Of a stretch of 64,000 bases of DNA, positions 1 to 11,235 are shown piece after piece. The stretch comes from Cymbidium sinense. Taxonomy: Eukaryota; Streptophyta; Magnoliopsida; Asparagales; Orchidaceae. The notes under the pieces are model-generated. The model did not search any database. It had not been told where the DNA came from and saw only the letters and a program-made list of their open reading frames with translations. Both the position numbers and the translations under genes were made by a program. Position 1 is the stretch's first letter; each line of letters opens with the position of its first letter. Where the stretch lies: the NCBI GenBank assembly GCA_021442155.1, contig CM038218.1, forward strand, positions 62,276,268 through 62,340,267, read 5' to 3'.

Positions 1-540
1 TTGCCTAGATCTGCTAACTTGTTTGAAAATGGGTTTTGGATATTGTATGTATATTTTGTTATCTATGAAATTACAAGCATGTGTTGGCTGAAATTTCTAT
101 TTGGAAGATTTTGTTGCCTAGATCTCACTTCTGCTTGCTAAAATGGGTTTGATATTGTATGGCCAAAACCCATGTTTATATTTTGTCATCTATGAAATTG
201 CAAGCATGTGTTGGCTGAAATTTCTATTTGGAGGATTTTATTGCCTAGATCTTTGGATATTTATTGTATGGCCAAAACCCTATGTTTATATTTTGTTATC
301 TGAAATTGCAAGCATGTGTTGGCTGAAATTTCTATTTGGAGGATTTTGTTGCCTAGATCTCACTTGTATTTGAAAATGGGTTTGAGATATGGCCAAAACC
401 CTATGTTTACATTTTGTTATCTATGAAATTGCAAGCATGTGTTAGCTGAAATTTCTATTTGGGATTTTGTTGCCTAGATCTCACTTGCTAGCTTCTTTGG
501 AAATGGGTTTGGGATATTGGGAAATCTGAAATGGCCATCT
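1..540. repeat. Tandem repeat, about 115-120 bp unit, about 4.5 copies
   Basis: The word TTGCCTAGATCT recurs at 1, about 113, 240, 349 and 469. Units share GAAATTGCAAGCATGTGTT and CTGAAATTTCTATTTGG. Each unit holds an inverted repeat, GGGTTT(N12-15)AAACCC, best seen near 144-172 as ATGGGTTT...AAACCCAT. Short reading frames here are by-products of the repeat. Copies differ by small deletions. Confidence 0.9.
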
Positions 541-931
541 AAATGTAATACATGCTGAAAATTGCTTTTATTTATTTGGCGAAAATCGATAAGAAAGGAT
601 GTATGGCTTAAATATCATAATATTCTTTGTTCTATGAATTTCATGCTTCTATTTTGTTTCAATTGGTTTCCTATGAAGGGAATTATATATATCATGCCTC
701 TTTCATATGAGCTTGAAATTTGTGATATAAGTACCTATGTTCTCCAACATGGTAGGAAAAATATCTTATCAAAATTTGACGGTGTCTCCCGACATACACT
801 ATGCATGCCTTTCTTGGCGTGGTGAGATCTCATACATGTGGGGGGAAGCAGATGTAAATTGATTATTATGCTCTAATCAAATATACATGCGGCTTTCTTT
901 TGGTTTATATGCAAATAGCTTTAAAATTTGC
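541..931. other. Unassigned AT-rich spacer with one LTR hairpin
   Basis: No credible gene is seen. A small open frame at 562-825 has no recognisable domain. At 804-821 lies CATGCCTTTCTTGGCGTG, an imperfect hairpin (CATGCC/GGCGTG with a wobble pair). It recurs at 1850-1867, and its complement is tandemly repeated in the LTR at 42.9-43.9 kb. This ties the stretch to the Tat LTR family. Confidence 0.5.
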
Positions 932-1780
932 CATTCACATTGTTCCAATGCGACGGAAACTTGTGATAAGTACCGTTCCGTTGTTCCAATGCGGGGAAAT
1001 ATGTTCTTGCTATAAAGTTCACATTGTTCCAATGCGGCGGAAACTTGTGATAAGTACTGTTTGTTGTTCCAAGTGGGGAAATATCTTTTATAAGTGCGTT
1101 CACATTGTTTCAATCGGAAACTTTGATAAGTACATTCCGTTGTTCCAGCGTGGGGAAAATATATTTCTATAAGTACGTTCACATTGTTCCAATGCGGTGG
1201 AAACTTGTGATAAATTCACGTGTTCCAACGTGGCGGAAAATATGTTTCTTTATAAGTACGTTCACATTGTTCCAATGCGGAAACTTATGATAAGTACACA
1301 TTCACGTTGTTCCAACGTGGGAAAATATGCTCTATAGTAGTTCACATTGTTCGGTCGTGGAAAACTTTGTGATAAGTACTGTTCGCGTTGTTCCAGCGTG
1401 GCGGAAATATGCTTTTATATACCGTTCATTGTTCCAATGCGGTGAAACTTGATAAGTAATTTCCGTTGTTCCAATGGCGGGAAATATGCTTGCTATAAGT
1501 ACGTTCACATTATTCCAATGCGGCGGAAACTTGTGATAAGTAACATTCGCGTTGTTCCAGCGTGGCGGAAAATATACATGCTAGTACCGTTCACATTGTT
1601 CCAATGCGGACTTGTAATAAACTACGTTGTTGTTCCAACGTGTGAGAAAATATGTTCTTATAAGTGCGTTCACATTGTTCCAATGCGGCGGAAACTTTAT
1701 GATAAGTACTGTTCACGTTGTTCCAGCGTGGAAATCTGATTCTTGTAAGTACTTTCCGTTGTTCCAGCGTGGCAAGGAAA
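932..1780. repeat. Hairpin minisatellite with TTC loops, about 40-45 bp half-units
   Basis: Two alternating half-units make a repeat of about 85-90 bp, roughly ten times. One reads CACATTGTTCCAATGCGG then CGGAAACTTGTGATAAGTAC. The other reads CGCGTTGTTCCAGCGTGG or CACGTTGTTCCAACGTGG then a GGAAATATG...ATAAGTAC tail. Each begins with a short inverted repeat around a TTC loop. Small internal deletions are common. No coding function is credible. Confidence 0.92.
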
Positions 1781-1786
1781 TATCTT

Positions 1787-1945
1787 GTGCAACCCATACG
1801 CCTTTCTTGGCGTGGTGGGCAAATAAACCTTAGAGGTGTCTCACCCTACCATGCCTTTCTTGGCGTGGTGGGAACTAGTCTCGGCGACCCTATCAGGGAT
1901 GGCCGGAGGCTAGAAATTTTCTTTAAAAAAAAAGGGGAGTTAGAA
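1787..1945. repeat. Tandem GCC-TTTCTT-GGC hairpins linked to the LTR family
   Basis: ACGCCTTTCTTGGCGT (1798-1813) is a perfect inverted repeat. CATGCCTTTCTTGGCGTG (1850-1867) is an imperfect one. They are followed by TCGGCGACCCTATCAGGGATGGCC. The complement of the same block occurs three times at 42.9-43.7 kb as CCACCATGCCAAGAAAGGC next to CAGCATCCCGGTGCCGTCC. Confidence 0.75.
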
Positions 1946-2615
1946 AAGAAATGATGAAATGTTTAGGTTAACATATTGGCTTAAAATGCTTCTTTAGGTC
2001 ATATATGAATACTTATGCTTCAATCTCCATATAATGAAAGCTATCCTATTTGTGGCAAGTATGACATAAAGTGGACTCTATCTAGCTTGACATGTAGTGA
2101 AATACACATTAAACATATGCTCAAACATAAATACCTCCCCTACTTTACTTGCCATTTTCACCATGATTTATATACATACATGAGACATAGGGAAGACTTG
2201 AAGCAAACACATATGAAATGAATCAAATCTATCATTTTGATATGACATCCATCATAAAAATACCAAAAAAAATGGAAAATTGCTAAAGGAAGGGAGAAGG
2301 GTAAAAACTTACAAATCTTTATGACACAACTTACAAGCTTGAGAGAACTCAAACTTGTGAAATCAAGGGAGAGAAGGAAAGAAATGAGAGTAGGAAGTGT
2401 GTGAGGATTTTATGAGAAGGAATTCCCCTCTTATTTATAGATTTTCCTAGCCTCCCTCTTTTCTCATCTATGACTATCATCTTGACACATATGGTGCCTT
2501 GTCATAAAATGCATGCAAGGAGGTCCTCTATGTTAATGCCATTTGTCATTATGCACATGCATGCTCATGTACACTCTTAAAATAATTGCCCAAATTCATT
2601 TTTTTTAGGCTCATT
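1946..2615. other. LTR interior, no gene
   Basis: AT-rich sequence with no supported gene. The stretch GAATTCCCCTCTTATTTATAGA (about 2420-2441) parallels TTATTTATA blocks near 21678 and 36487 in the LTRs of element A, which also precede a purine-rich AAAGGAGGGG segment there. I read it as LTR interior. Confidence 0.4.
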
Positions 2616-3450
2616 CACATATGGTCATATGGGCCTCTAAATCAATTGTTTTTAGCCCCCTTATGCTTGCTAATTTTGTTACATAAGGAGGTGATCTTGG
2701 GCTCAAATCAAATGCCTAAGCCCACTTTAGGCCCATTACCTTACTTATGATCATGTGGGCCTCCAAATCAATTATTTTCAACCCCTTATGCTTGATTTTG
2801 CACATAGAGGAAGGTGCTTTAAATCAAATTACTAAGTCTATTTTAGGCCCATTACCTTACTTATGATCATATGGGCCTCCTCAATTATTTTCAGCCTTAT
2901 ACTTGCTGATTTTGCACATAGGAGAAGGCTTTAAATCAAATTACTAAGCTATTTTAGGCCCATTACCTTACTTATGATCATATAGGCCTCCAAATCAATT
3001 ATTATTTTCCCCATTTTGATTTTGTACATAGGAGAAGGCTATTAGCCAAATCAAAGCTAGCTTTAGACCCATATATGGGCCTCCAAATCAATTATTTTCA
3101 ACCTCTTATGTTTGCTGATTTTGTTACATAAGATCTTGGGCTCAAAACAAAATGCCTTAATCCACTTTAAGCCTATTACCACATATGGTCATATGGGCCA
3201 AATCAATTATTTTCAACTATGTTTGCTGATTTTGTTACATAAGGAGGCAATCTTGGGCTCAAAACAAATGCCTTAATCCACTTTAAGCCTATTGCCTACA
3301 TATGGTCATATGGGCTTTTCAATTATTTTAGCCCCATGTTTTGCTGATTTTGTTACATAGGAGGTGATCTTGGGCTCAAAACAAATGCCTAAATCCACTT
3401 TAAGCCTATTACCTACATATGATTATATGGGCTTCCAAATGATTTATTTC
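2616..3450. repeat. Tandem repeat, about 115 bp unit, about 7 copies
   Basis: Repeated words are CATATGGGCCTCCAAATCAA, TGCTTGCTGATTTTGTTACA and GGCCCATTACCTTACTTATG. In complete copies CCTTATG and CATAAGG flank about 16 bases and form an inverted repeat. A second one is CCTAA...TTAGG. Some copies have lost one arm. No reading frame is supported. Confidence 0.9.
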
Positions 3451-3599
3451 ATCCTTGCTCATTTGTGATTTAAAAGAGGTCATTTGTTCTAAATGAACTA
3501 TTTAGCATATTCTCAATCAAATGCTTATATCTATCTTAGACCTCTTGATCCACACTTGCTTGAATAAGCAAAATGCTCAAATTGATGAGAATAGATCTA

Positions 3600-4400
3600 C
3601 ATTATTAGGTTTGGTCTTTGGACGTCCAAAACCCAAAATGCTATATTGAAATCTAAACTTACAAATTGAACCTCGTTTAGACATTTAAAATTATTTTTTT
3701 AAGAAACAGATACTTGTATGTATGTTGAAGTGTTCAAACAATAGGGACATGTGCGAGTTAGGTATAAAATAAAACGAATCTTTATTCGGTTTGGTCTTGG
3801 TCAGTTAACAAAACCAAAATGCTATATTGAAATCTAAACTTGCAAATTGAACTTCGTTTCTAGACATTTAATGTCCATACAATATTTTAAAAGAGCAGAA
3901 TACTTGTATGTATGTTGAAGTGTTCAAACAATAGGACATGTCGAGTTAAGTATAAAACAAAAGAACAGATGCTACGTCATTCCGGTTTGGTCTTCGGACC
4001 GGGTCCGGGTTAACAAAACTCAAAAATCAAAATTTGACATCGAAGCTTCAACATTAGACATCTTAATGTCCATGCAATTTTCAAAGAAACAGATATCCAT
4101 ATGCATGTTGGAGTAAATACTAAGTCAAATACAAAAGAAGATCATATCATCGGTTTGGTCTTGGTTAAAAACCTAAAATCTTTATCAAAACTCATGCTTG
4201 CATAATATGCATGTCATATTTTCCAAAAAACATCTATACATCCGGTTTGGTCCCTTCGATTAAAAACCTAAAATCCCATATCAAAACTCATGATGCATTT
4301 ACAATCAAGTCAAATACAAAAGAATAGATCTACATCTTCCGGTTTGGTCTTGATTTGGGTGTTAACAAAACCTAAAATTTGATATTATAAAAATTTCAAA
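3600..4400. repeat. Tandem CGGTTTGGTCTT repeat block, 6 units
   Basis: The word GGTTTGGTCTT or a close variant occurs near 3608, 3788, 3982, 4152, 4242 and 4340, each followed by a run like AACAAAACCTAAAA. The first two units are about 190 bp, later ones are shortened. Element A has one unit per LTR (about 22340 and 37190), so the block was amplified in this copy. Confidence 0.85.
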
Positions 4401-5442
4401 TTAATAATATAAAGTTAATTACATACAAGATATGAATACAACTTCAAATTCAAATCCTCGGGAAGAAAAGTCCTAAACCGATCCTCTCATGTTCAAACTG
4501 AGAAGGTTTTGAAGGATTATACTTCTTGAGATAATGAATTTAGATCCTCACGGGTAGTAGACAAGGTCTCGATTGATATTAACCCCAGGATGAGAATTAT
4601 AATTAAGATTTCAATGATAAATGATCAATATATTCAAATCTAAAATCAATCATAAAATGATCAAAATTCAAAGAAAATAACAAAATATAAATAAAAAAAT
4701 GAAATGAATTATTTAAATTAAAACTAAAAAAAAAAATAAAATAAATCCACCCTCATGATTGTTTGTCTTGGGTGACAAATTAAGAAAACTTTTCAGAGCT
4801 AATATCATAAATACATAATTACAAAATATTCTTAAAGCCCGTACGGCGTGTCCTCTCGCGTGGTTTTGATGGCACCATAAATGGCGGTTCTGACTGAGCC
4901 CTCTGGTTGGTTGCTGATATATGATATGGTACATTGCTTCATTACTTATGTTGACTTTGGTGAAATGTAGAATGTATTTGGTTGGGCAAAAACCTATGTT
5001 AGCTAAGGTTGACTTATATTTGTCCCCTTAGTCCACCCAGTTACAAGGACACCTTGGACGGCATCATGTGTTCGATAAGGATCCTTGGTCGGTTGGGTCG
5101 ACTACCTCCTATTAGCGGACCGGATCACGACGGGATGACGGAACCATGGGATCTTGATCGGCCTCATTCCCCCAAAAGTTTTAAATTAAAATAATAAATT
5201 TCATAAGTTCTAAACTCAATTCCTTTATAAACTCGTTCTCTTGATTCATTAATTTTTAATCGAGTCTCTCTCGGTGAGAGGTAATTAACTATAGGGCTTG
5301 CTTTAGAAACACGGAAGATATAAAAGTTCTCACCAAATGAGAACGAAATCTCTGGTAGTGTCTTTATCTACTATTCATCGCCTTAAATTATCACTTAAAC
5401 AACTCTTTTTTCCTTTTAAAGATGTCAATTTTGGATCCCACA

Positions 5443-5465
5443 GATTTGGCTGGGGATAGGTTTCT
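5443..5465 (+). promoter_or_regulatory. Degenerate primer-binding site after LTR
   Basis: Directly after CCCACA the sequence GATTTGGCTGGGGATAGG keeps TGGC and TGGGGA. These would fit the ends of an Asp-tRNA-type PBS, as usual in Tat/Athila elements, with the middle deleted. The matching place in element A (23345) reads TTTAACTCACTGGGACAAG. Low confidence because of the gap. Confidence 0.4.
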
Positions 5466-6200
5466 CTTTCCATCTTTGGCTAGTCAAATCTAAGTTATAA
5501 TTTACAGTGGAGTATAAAAAAAAATGAAATGAAAATGAAATGAGAAATGATAAGTTAAACTTGACAAATTCAAAGTTTTCTAAATAAAGTCTTAACTCAT
5601 TTGAGATTTTATTTAGTGTATATCTTAGTGTGTTTTATCTTATGGTACCCATATTTTGGGAAGTAAGGTGATAATTATTTTAATTGCTAATTTTGCCTTT
5701 AAATCTCCGAATGGCACTTCTGAACATGTCTTACATTTACTCGGCTGGTGCCAACATCCGTCAAAGCTTGTCATCAATCGAAGCTACCATCCGCTTTGGT
5801 AGCGTGGATTTCCAATCTTGAGCAGTAAGTTGCTAGCCTCGACTTACGAAGTGTAAACATGCCATGCTGCAATCTAAAAGGCGCTAAAGTCATGACCCTA
5901 CGTAGGGTCACTTCAAAAAAACAATCAGTCTTTGAGAGGCTCGGCCCTTGGAGCCAATCATGAAGAGAGGGTTGTTTGTTCTTTGGTCGGTCCCTCAGTA
6001 ATGCAATCACCGGTGAACCATTCACCCGGAGGCATGATCAAGCTTCTTCATCTGGAAGTAAGCTTGGCGGAGAAGAAAAAAGAGCTGCATAACACTTACC
6101 CACACACAACCAACAAGTGGAACCGGTGAGTGTTCCACCCACAATGGGTTTGATAACCTTAAGTGGGTTAAGCGAAACTCTCTGTCAAGCGGTCCGGACC
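5466..6200 (+). mobile_element. Tat element 5' leader fragment
   Basis: Non-coding leader downstream of the LTR. It parallels element A's leader: GAAGCTACCATCCGCTTTGGTAGC (about 5780) matches GGGCTACCATTCAATTTGGTAGC (about 23662). GCATGATCAAGCTTCTTCATC (about 6031) matches CATGATCATGAAGCTTCCTCATC (about 23908). The CACCCACAATGGGTTTGATAACCT stretch matches one near 24035. The gag and pol of this element are absent: the leader runs into a chromovirus fragment. Confidence 0.65.
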
Positions 6201-6404
6201 CATCAGTTCCAGCCTCCTCTAGGAAACCCCTAAGGTTGTTACCATTCCCAACAAAGGTTGAACAAAGAAAAGCAAAAACTAAACACAATTCACCACTAGC
6301 CATTAATGAATCGGGACTGTTGGCTTCATACAGAGAGAGGAAATCCTTATTTGTTGTGATTGTTAAAGAAGATCAGAAACTGATCCATGAGATTCCATAG
6401 GCTA
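6201..6404 (+). pseudogene. Chromovirus pol fragment (protease/RT linker)
   Basis: A frame open from about 6201 reads LLPFPTKVEQ near its start, INESGLLASYRERKSLFVV in the middle and HEIP near 6391, then hits TAG. The second stretch matches NEVGLLAAYREYKFLFAVV in chromovirus element 1 (about 57747-57805), so this is the segment between protease and reverse transcriptase. Only about 70 codons survive, cut off by the MULE. On the far side of the MULE the chromovirus sequence is gag in the opposite orientation, so the two flanks are not one simple element. Confidence 0.75.
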
Positions 6405-6412
6405 TTCAACAG
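6404..6412. repeat. MULE target-site duplication, left (ATTCAACAG)
   Basis: Nine bases, ATTCAACAG, precede the terminal GAGAAAATAT. The nine bases after the right terminus (16805-16813) are GTTCAACAG, one mismatch. Nine-bp duplications are the rule for Mutator-like elements. Confidence 0.85.
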
Positions 6413-6540
6413 GAGAAAATATTACGTCCGGAGTCCGCACGTAGCTTTACGTGCGGACTCCAATCCACGGACGACATTTGTCTCGATTTTTCCCATTTCT
6501 GGGTCGAAGCGGGCGGCTTTCCGGCGACCCGGCCTGCGTC
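6413..6540 (+). repeat. MULE left terminal inverted repeat
   Basis: The terminus GAGAAAATATTACGTC is followed by the palindromic GAGTCCGCACGTAGC/TTTACGTGCGGACTC, a long stem of its own (about 6431-6462). GGGCGGCTTTCCGGC follows at about 6510-6525. The right end shares terminus, CCGCAC/GTGCGG pairing and the GGGCGGC block. Confidence 0.85.
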
Positions 6541-6799
6541 GATGATTATTAACGGGCTACATTTCCCGCGAGCCATTGGCGTCGTTCAAAAGCGGGAGAA
6601 GAAGAGAAACATTACCGGCGTTCGACATTCCTCATCTGAAGGATTTTTTCTAGCTCCGTTTGGTGTCGTCGGACGTCTCGTGGTATAAATCACCCAAGCG
6701 AGGTATTGTAGGTGACTTGAGGTATTTACAACAACTTGAATGAATTTAGGGTTTACTCTGTTCTTCTCGATATCTGATGAAAGATTAATTTTTTTTATA

Positions 6800-9232
6800 T
6801 GTTATTTTGTATCTGTACTTTTGTACCTCTTTGGAGATGAGATAATTTGACCTTTTTCCAATTTTTTTGCCAACTCCTTATGATTATGTTCATTATATTT
6901 AAAGGAAGCATTTGATTTGGGTGGTTTGGGTGGTTTAATGCATTTACTCTGTGTACCTCTTTGGAGGTACTGGACCATTTTGACCTTTTTTCTATTTTTT
7001 TTTGCCAACTCCTTATGATTATGTTTAGGGTATTATAATGGAAGCATTTGATGGCAGTTTGGGTGGTTTCTGGGTAGTTTAGTGCATCGTACTGTACCTC
7101 TTTGGAGTCTCCATTTTGATCTTTTTTTCCATTTTTTTGCCAACTCCTTATGATTATGTTTAGGGCATTATAATGGAAGCATTTGATGGCGGTTTGGGTG
7201 ATTTAGTGGTTTAGTACATGTACCTCTTTGGAGGTACAAACCATTTTGACCTTTTTTCTATTTTTTTGCCAACTCCTTATGATTATGTTTAGGGCATTAT
7301 AATGGAAGCATTTGATGGCTTTGTGGTTTGGGTGGTTAGTGCATCATGTGTACCTCTTTGGAGGTCTGGTCAATTTGACCTTTTCCATTTTTTTTACTAC
7401 TTATGATTAAGTTTAGAACATTACAAAGGAAGCATTTGATGTCAGTTTGGGTGATTTTGGGTGGGTATTTTGCATCTGTACCATGTGTAACTCTTTGGAA
7501 GGTACAAACCTTTTTTGATCTTCTTTTCCAGTTTTTTTTGCCTCCTTATGATTATGTTTAGGGCATTATAATGGAAGCATTTGATGGCAGTTTGGATGAT
7601 TTTGGGTGGGTATTTTGCATCTGTACCATGTGTACCTCTTTGGAGGAGACCAGATCTTCTTTTCCGCTTTTTTTTGCCAACTCCTTATGATTATGTTTAG
7701 GGCATTATAATGGAAGCATTTGATGGCGGTTAGTTCTTGGGTGGTTTATACCCAGTCTTTGGGGACCTCTTTTGATCTTTTTTTCCTTTTTTTGCCAACT
7801 TATGATTATGTGTAGAGCATTATAATGGAAGCATTTGATGGCGTTTGGGTGATTTTGGGTGGTATTTTGCATCGTACCTGTCCTCTTTGGAGGTCTGATC
7901 ATTTTGACATTTTTCCCAATTTTTTTGCCAACTTCTTATGATTATGTTTAGAACATTGCAAAGGAAGCATTTGATGGCGGTTGGGTGGTTTAGGTGGTTT
8001 AGTGCATGTACTGTGTACCTCTTTGGAGTACAGACCATTTTGACCTTTTTCACATATTTTTTTGCCAACTTATGATTATGTTTAGAACATTGCAAAGGAA
8101 GCATTTGATGATTTGGGTGGTTTTGGGTGGTTTAGTGCATCAGTACCACTGTACCTCTTTGGAGGCAGACCTTTTGATCTTCTTTTCCGCTTTTTTTGCC
8201 AACTCCTTATGATTATGTTTAGGGCATTATAATGGAAGCATTTGATGGCGTTTAGGTTATTTGGTTTAGTGCATCTACTCTCTTTTACCTCTTTGGAGAA
8301 TTCCCATTTGACTTTTTTTTTGCCAACTCCTTATGATTATGTTTAGGGCATTATAATGGAAGCATTTGATGGCGGTTTAGGGTTTGTACTTTGTGTACCT
8401 CTTTGGAGTCAGATCAATTTTGACCTTTTTACAGTTTTTTTTAACTCCTTATGATTATGTATAGGATTATAATGGAAGCATTTTGATGGCGGTTTGGGTG
8501 GTTTTTGGGTGGTTTAGTGCATCGTACCTGTACCTCTTTGGAGAATTGAGACCTTTTTTTGATCTTTTTTTGCATTTTTTCCAACTCCTTATGATTTGTA
8601 TAGAGCATTGCAAAGGAAGCATTTGATGGCGGTTTGGGTGGTTCGGGTGGTTTAGTGCATCACACTGTGTACCTCTTTGGAGAGTCTGAGACCTTTTGAT
8701 CTTTTTTTATTTTTTTGCCAACTCCTTATGATTATGTATAGAGCATTATAAGGAAGCATTTGATGGCGGTTTGGGTGGTTTGGGTGGTTTAGTGCATCTC
8801 CTGTGTACCTCTTTGGAGTGAGATCATTTTGACCTTTTTTCACATTTTTTTTCCAACTCTTATGATTATGTTTAGAACATTAGGAAGCATTTGATGATTT
8901 GGGTGGTTTTGGGTGGTTTAGTGCATCGTACCACGTGTACCTCTTTGGAGGTACATTATTTTGATCTTTTCATTTTTTTTGCCAACTTCTTATGATTATG
9001 TTTAGAACATTGCAAAGGAAGCATTTGATGGTTTGGGTGATTTGGTGGTTTAGTGCATCGTACCACGTGTACCTCTTTGGAGGGTCAAATTTTGATCTTT
9101 TTTTAGTTTTTTTGCCAACTCCTTATGATTATGTATAGAGCATTATAAGGAAGCATTTGATGGCGGTTTGGGTGGTATTTTGCATTTGTACCACTGTATC
9201 TTTGGAGGTACATATCATTTTGACCTAATTAC
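6800..9232 (+). repeat. MULE left minisatellite, about 115-120 bp unit, about 20 copies
   Basis: Units share CCAACTCCTTATGATTATG, TTTAGGGCATTATAATGGA, AGCATTTGATGGCGGTTTGG and GTGTACCTCTTTGGAGGTAC. The last contains the inverted repeat GTACCTC-TTTG-GAGGTAC. Most differences between copies are short deletions, often in the right arm or in the following bases. Frames in this block are by-products. The same unit occurs reversed in the right half of the element. Confidence 0.95.
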
Positions 9233-11160
9233 TTGTCTTTAAAGTTTACCATGTGCAGGAAAAGGATAACCCAGTGCGAGCTACTGCGTGAAATGTGTTC
9301 GATAATATTACGACGCTTTCTTGATGAAGTCACGACATTTTAAGCTTCATCTCCATCAATTCATTAGACTCCGGCATCAAGCAAGACTTCGGTTGCCATT
9401 ACATCGATCTGTCTTCGGGACATAAAAAAGCAAGCTTTCTGGGTGGGCGTACATTCCTTTCAACGATGAAGTTGCATTGATGATAATGCCAATAGAGGGA
9501 GAAGGTTGTATGGAAATCCTGGCGCATTGACTCATCGACTGAGAATTGGATGGCTCGTTACTGCAGACCGTTTGTCGATTGTATATCGTTTTCTTACATC
9601 AAATCTATTTTTTGTATATCATAATTACAGGTGGCATCGAATTGATTGCTTACGATGATATATATAGATTTCTTTGAGTACAAGCAAGGCGGCCATTTGG
9701 GACTTCTAGTCTCAATTTGATGTTATTGCATCAAGATTGAGAAGGCGTTGGTTACATGAGTGGATTTGTCACTCTTGATGTATGTTTTATATCTCCATTA
9801 ATGTGAAATATAATGTCTTGAAGTTCTTGTTTAATATATTCATTGTAGATATGGTGAGCACATAAGCATCATAAGCGTCATGAACCAAGCCGTATGCGAT
9901 GGGCTAAATAGAGTTCCCAAAAATGCTTTCCTTGGTTTGGGAGGGCGCCGTGACATATAATAATATCACTTAGTTCATAAATAAGAATGTATCCATTATG
10001 TTGTATGTCTTCAAAATCCTTTTACCGCATGCCTTTCATTCGAGGACTTATTGGAAGCGAGTGGCTCCTTCGGTCGAGTCCCTGATAATCTACACATGTG
10101 GGCAGATAGTAGTATTAAGTCCAATGCAACTGACTCTCCCTATATCTCTCGATATTCTCCCCGTCAGTGTTTTAGCACGCCCTCTACCCCCATGACTTTG
10201 CGGTGGAGAGGATGTTTGTAGGTTTGAAGGACCTGAGAGAGACAGTATATTCTTTCCATACAACAATAACTGAGAGGTTGGATGGGCTTGATTTGGGGTT
10301 CTTTGCTTGATGTTATCCAGCGTGAGGTCCTACCACCCCAAATGGAGGTTCTAGGGGTCACCACTCTTGAGGAGGCTACCCAGCTTCCCACGTGGATGGT
10401 ACCCTGGGGAGACCTGCGTGTCTGACCACGAGGAGGGTACAGAGGAAGCTCTTGTGGAGGCTACCAGGAGATTCCATTAGAGTTGGATACTTCAAGGGGA
10501 AGCCATGGAATTGGCCGTAGGAGAAGTTCTTGTGGAGGCCACCACTACACATGTGATGCTCCGAAAATTGGCGACATTGGCGTGGTGTTAAAGCTCGGCG
10601 ATAAGAAGAGGAAAATTGTTACTTCCCCTTTCACACACACTTACGAAGTCTCGAGCAAGAACAAATGATGTGGTGGCCTCCACTCAGCTGCGAGCGAGAG
10701 GTATTAAGTTACTTTCTTTTAAATTTGAGATAATAGAAATAGTCTTTCACTAAATTTTGTATAGGTTAGCATATGATGCAATAAAGGTCGATGACCCACA
10801 GTACTCTTGTGGTGGAGGAGCATCAGGAGGTATTAATAATCTCACTCTCGATCAAATTATGGTAATTCGTCATCACTAAATTATTTTATAGGTTAGCAAA
10901 GATGAGCCAATAGAATTCGATGACCCGACTATCGTCATGGTGGAGGAGCATCGTGGTATGCATCATCTCGGTAGATCGGATTTATTCATAGTGAATGTAG
11001 CTCTTCATCTAGCTTTTGTCATCGATAATTTGTTCGAGCATCAGGCACTTCATGTTGTCGAGTTCTCATCCGGCTATTTTGCTAAGCGATGCTCGATCTT
11101 ATTGACATGTGCTCCGGTTCAGGACAAGTAAGTCAAGCCTCACGTCCTTCATATGTAAAA
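9233..11160 (+). pseudogene. Upstream part of a C48-type MULE gene, decayed
   Basis: The repeat stops at about 9230 and less biased, gene-like sequence begins, with CCATGTGCAG as a possible splice acceptor (about 9250). No frame stays open long. Near 10579-10665 a frame reads GVVLKLGDKKRKIVTSPFTH; a basic patch followed by SPF is often seen upstream of the peptidase domain in plant C48-MULE proteins. At 10330-10540 the phrase GAGGCTACC recurs as a short imperfect repeat. The position just before the C48 domain on the same strand suggests its N-terminal part. I cannot name a domain, and exon limits are unresolved. Confidence 0.4.
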
Positions 11161-11235
11161 TAACTTTCGTTGATTGAGATCACTTTAAAATATTTATTAA
11201 TTGCGGGGGGATAGATTCACGGTGGAATATCATTA

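Larger units (their letters stand above)
1..5442 (+). mobile_element. Tat-type gypsy LTR, 3' part (truncated by window start)
   Basis: This non-coding tract ends in CCCACA at 5442, like the LTR ends at 23344 and 38240. Its last kilobase matches the LTRs of element A by landmarks in the same order: GGTTTGGTCTT...AACAAAACC, a GACAAATTAAGAAAACT block (about 4775), GGTTGGGTCGACTACCTCCT (about 5090), a CTATAG hairpin beside TAATTAACT (about 5281), and a TCTGGTAGTGTCTTTATCTACTATT block (about 5350). It is followed by a primer-site-like sequence and a leader related to element A's. Upstream it is mostly minisatellites, far more than in element A, so the LTR exceeds 5.4 kb. Membership of the last 1-2 kb is firm; for the first 2 kb it rests on shared hairpin motifs. 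Its start lies outside the window. Confidence 0.7.

Noticed and set aside
932..1780. Regularly spaced palindromic repeats, CRISPR-like at first sight
   Set aside because: The intervening sequence is itself repeated, the context is plant retrotransposons, and no cas-like genes exist.
6802..9060. Many minus-strand frames rich in Lys, Asn and His
   Set aside because: They are shadows of the MULE minisatellite; the same text repeats every 115-120 bp.
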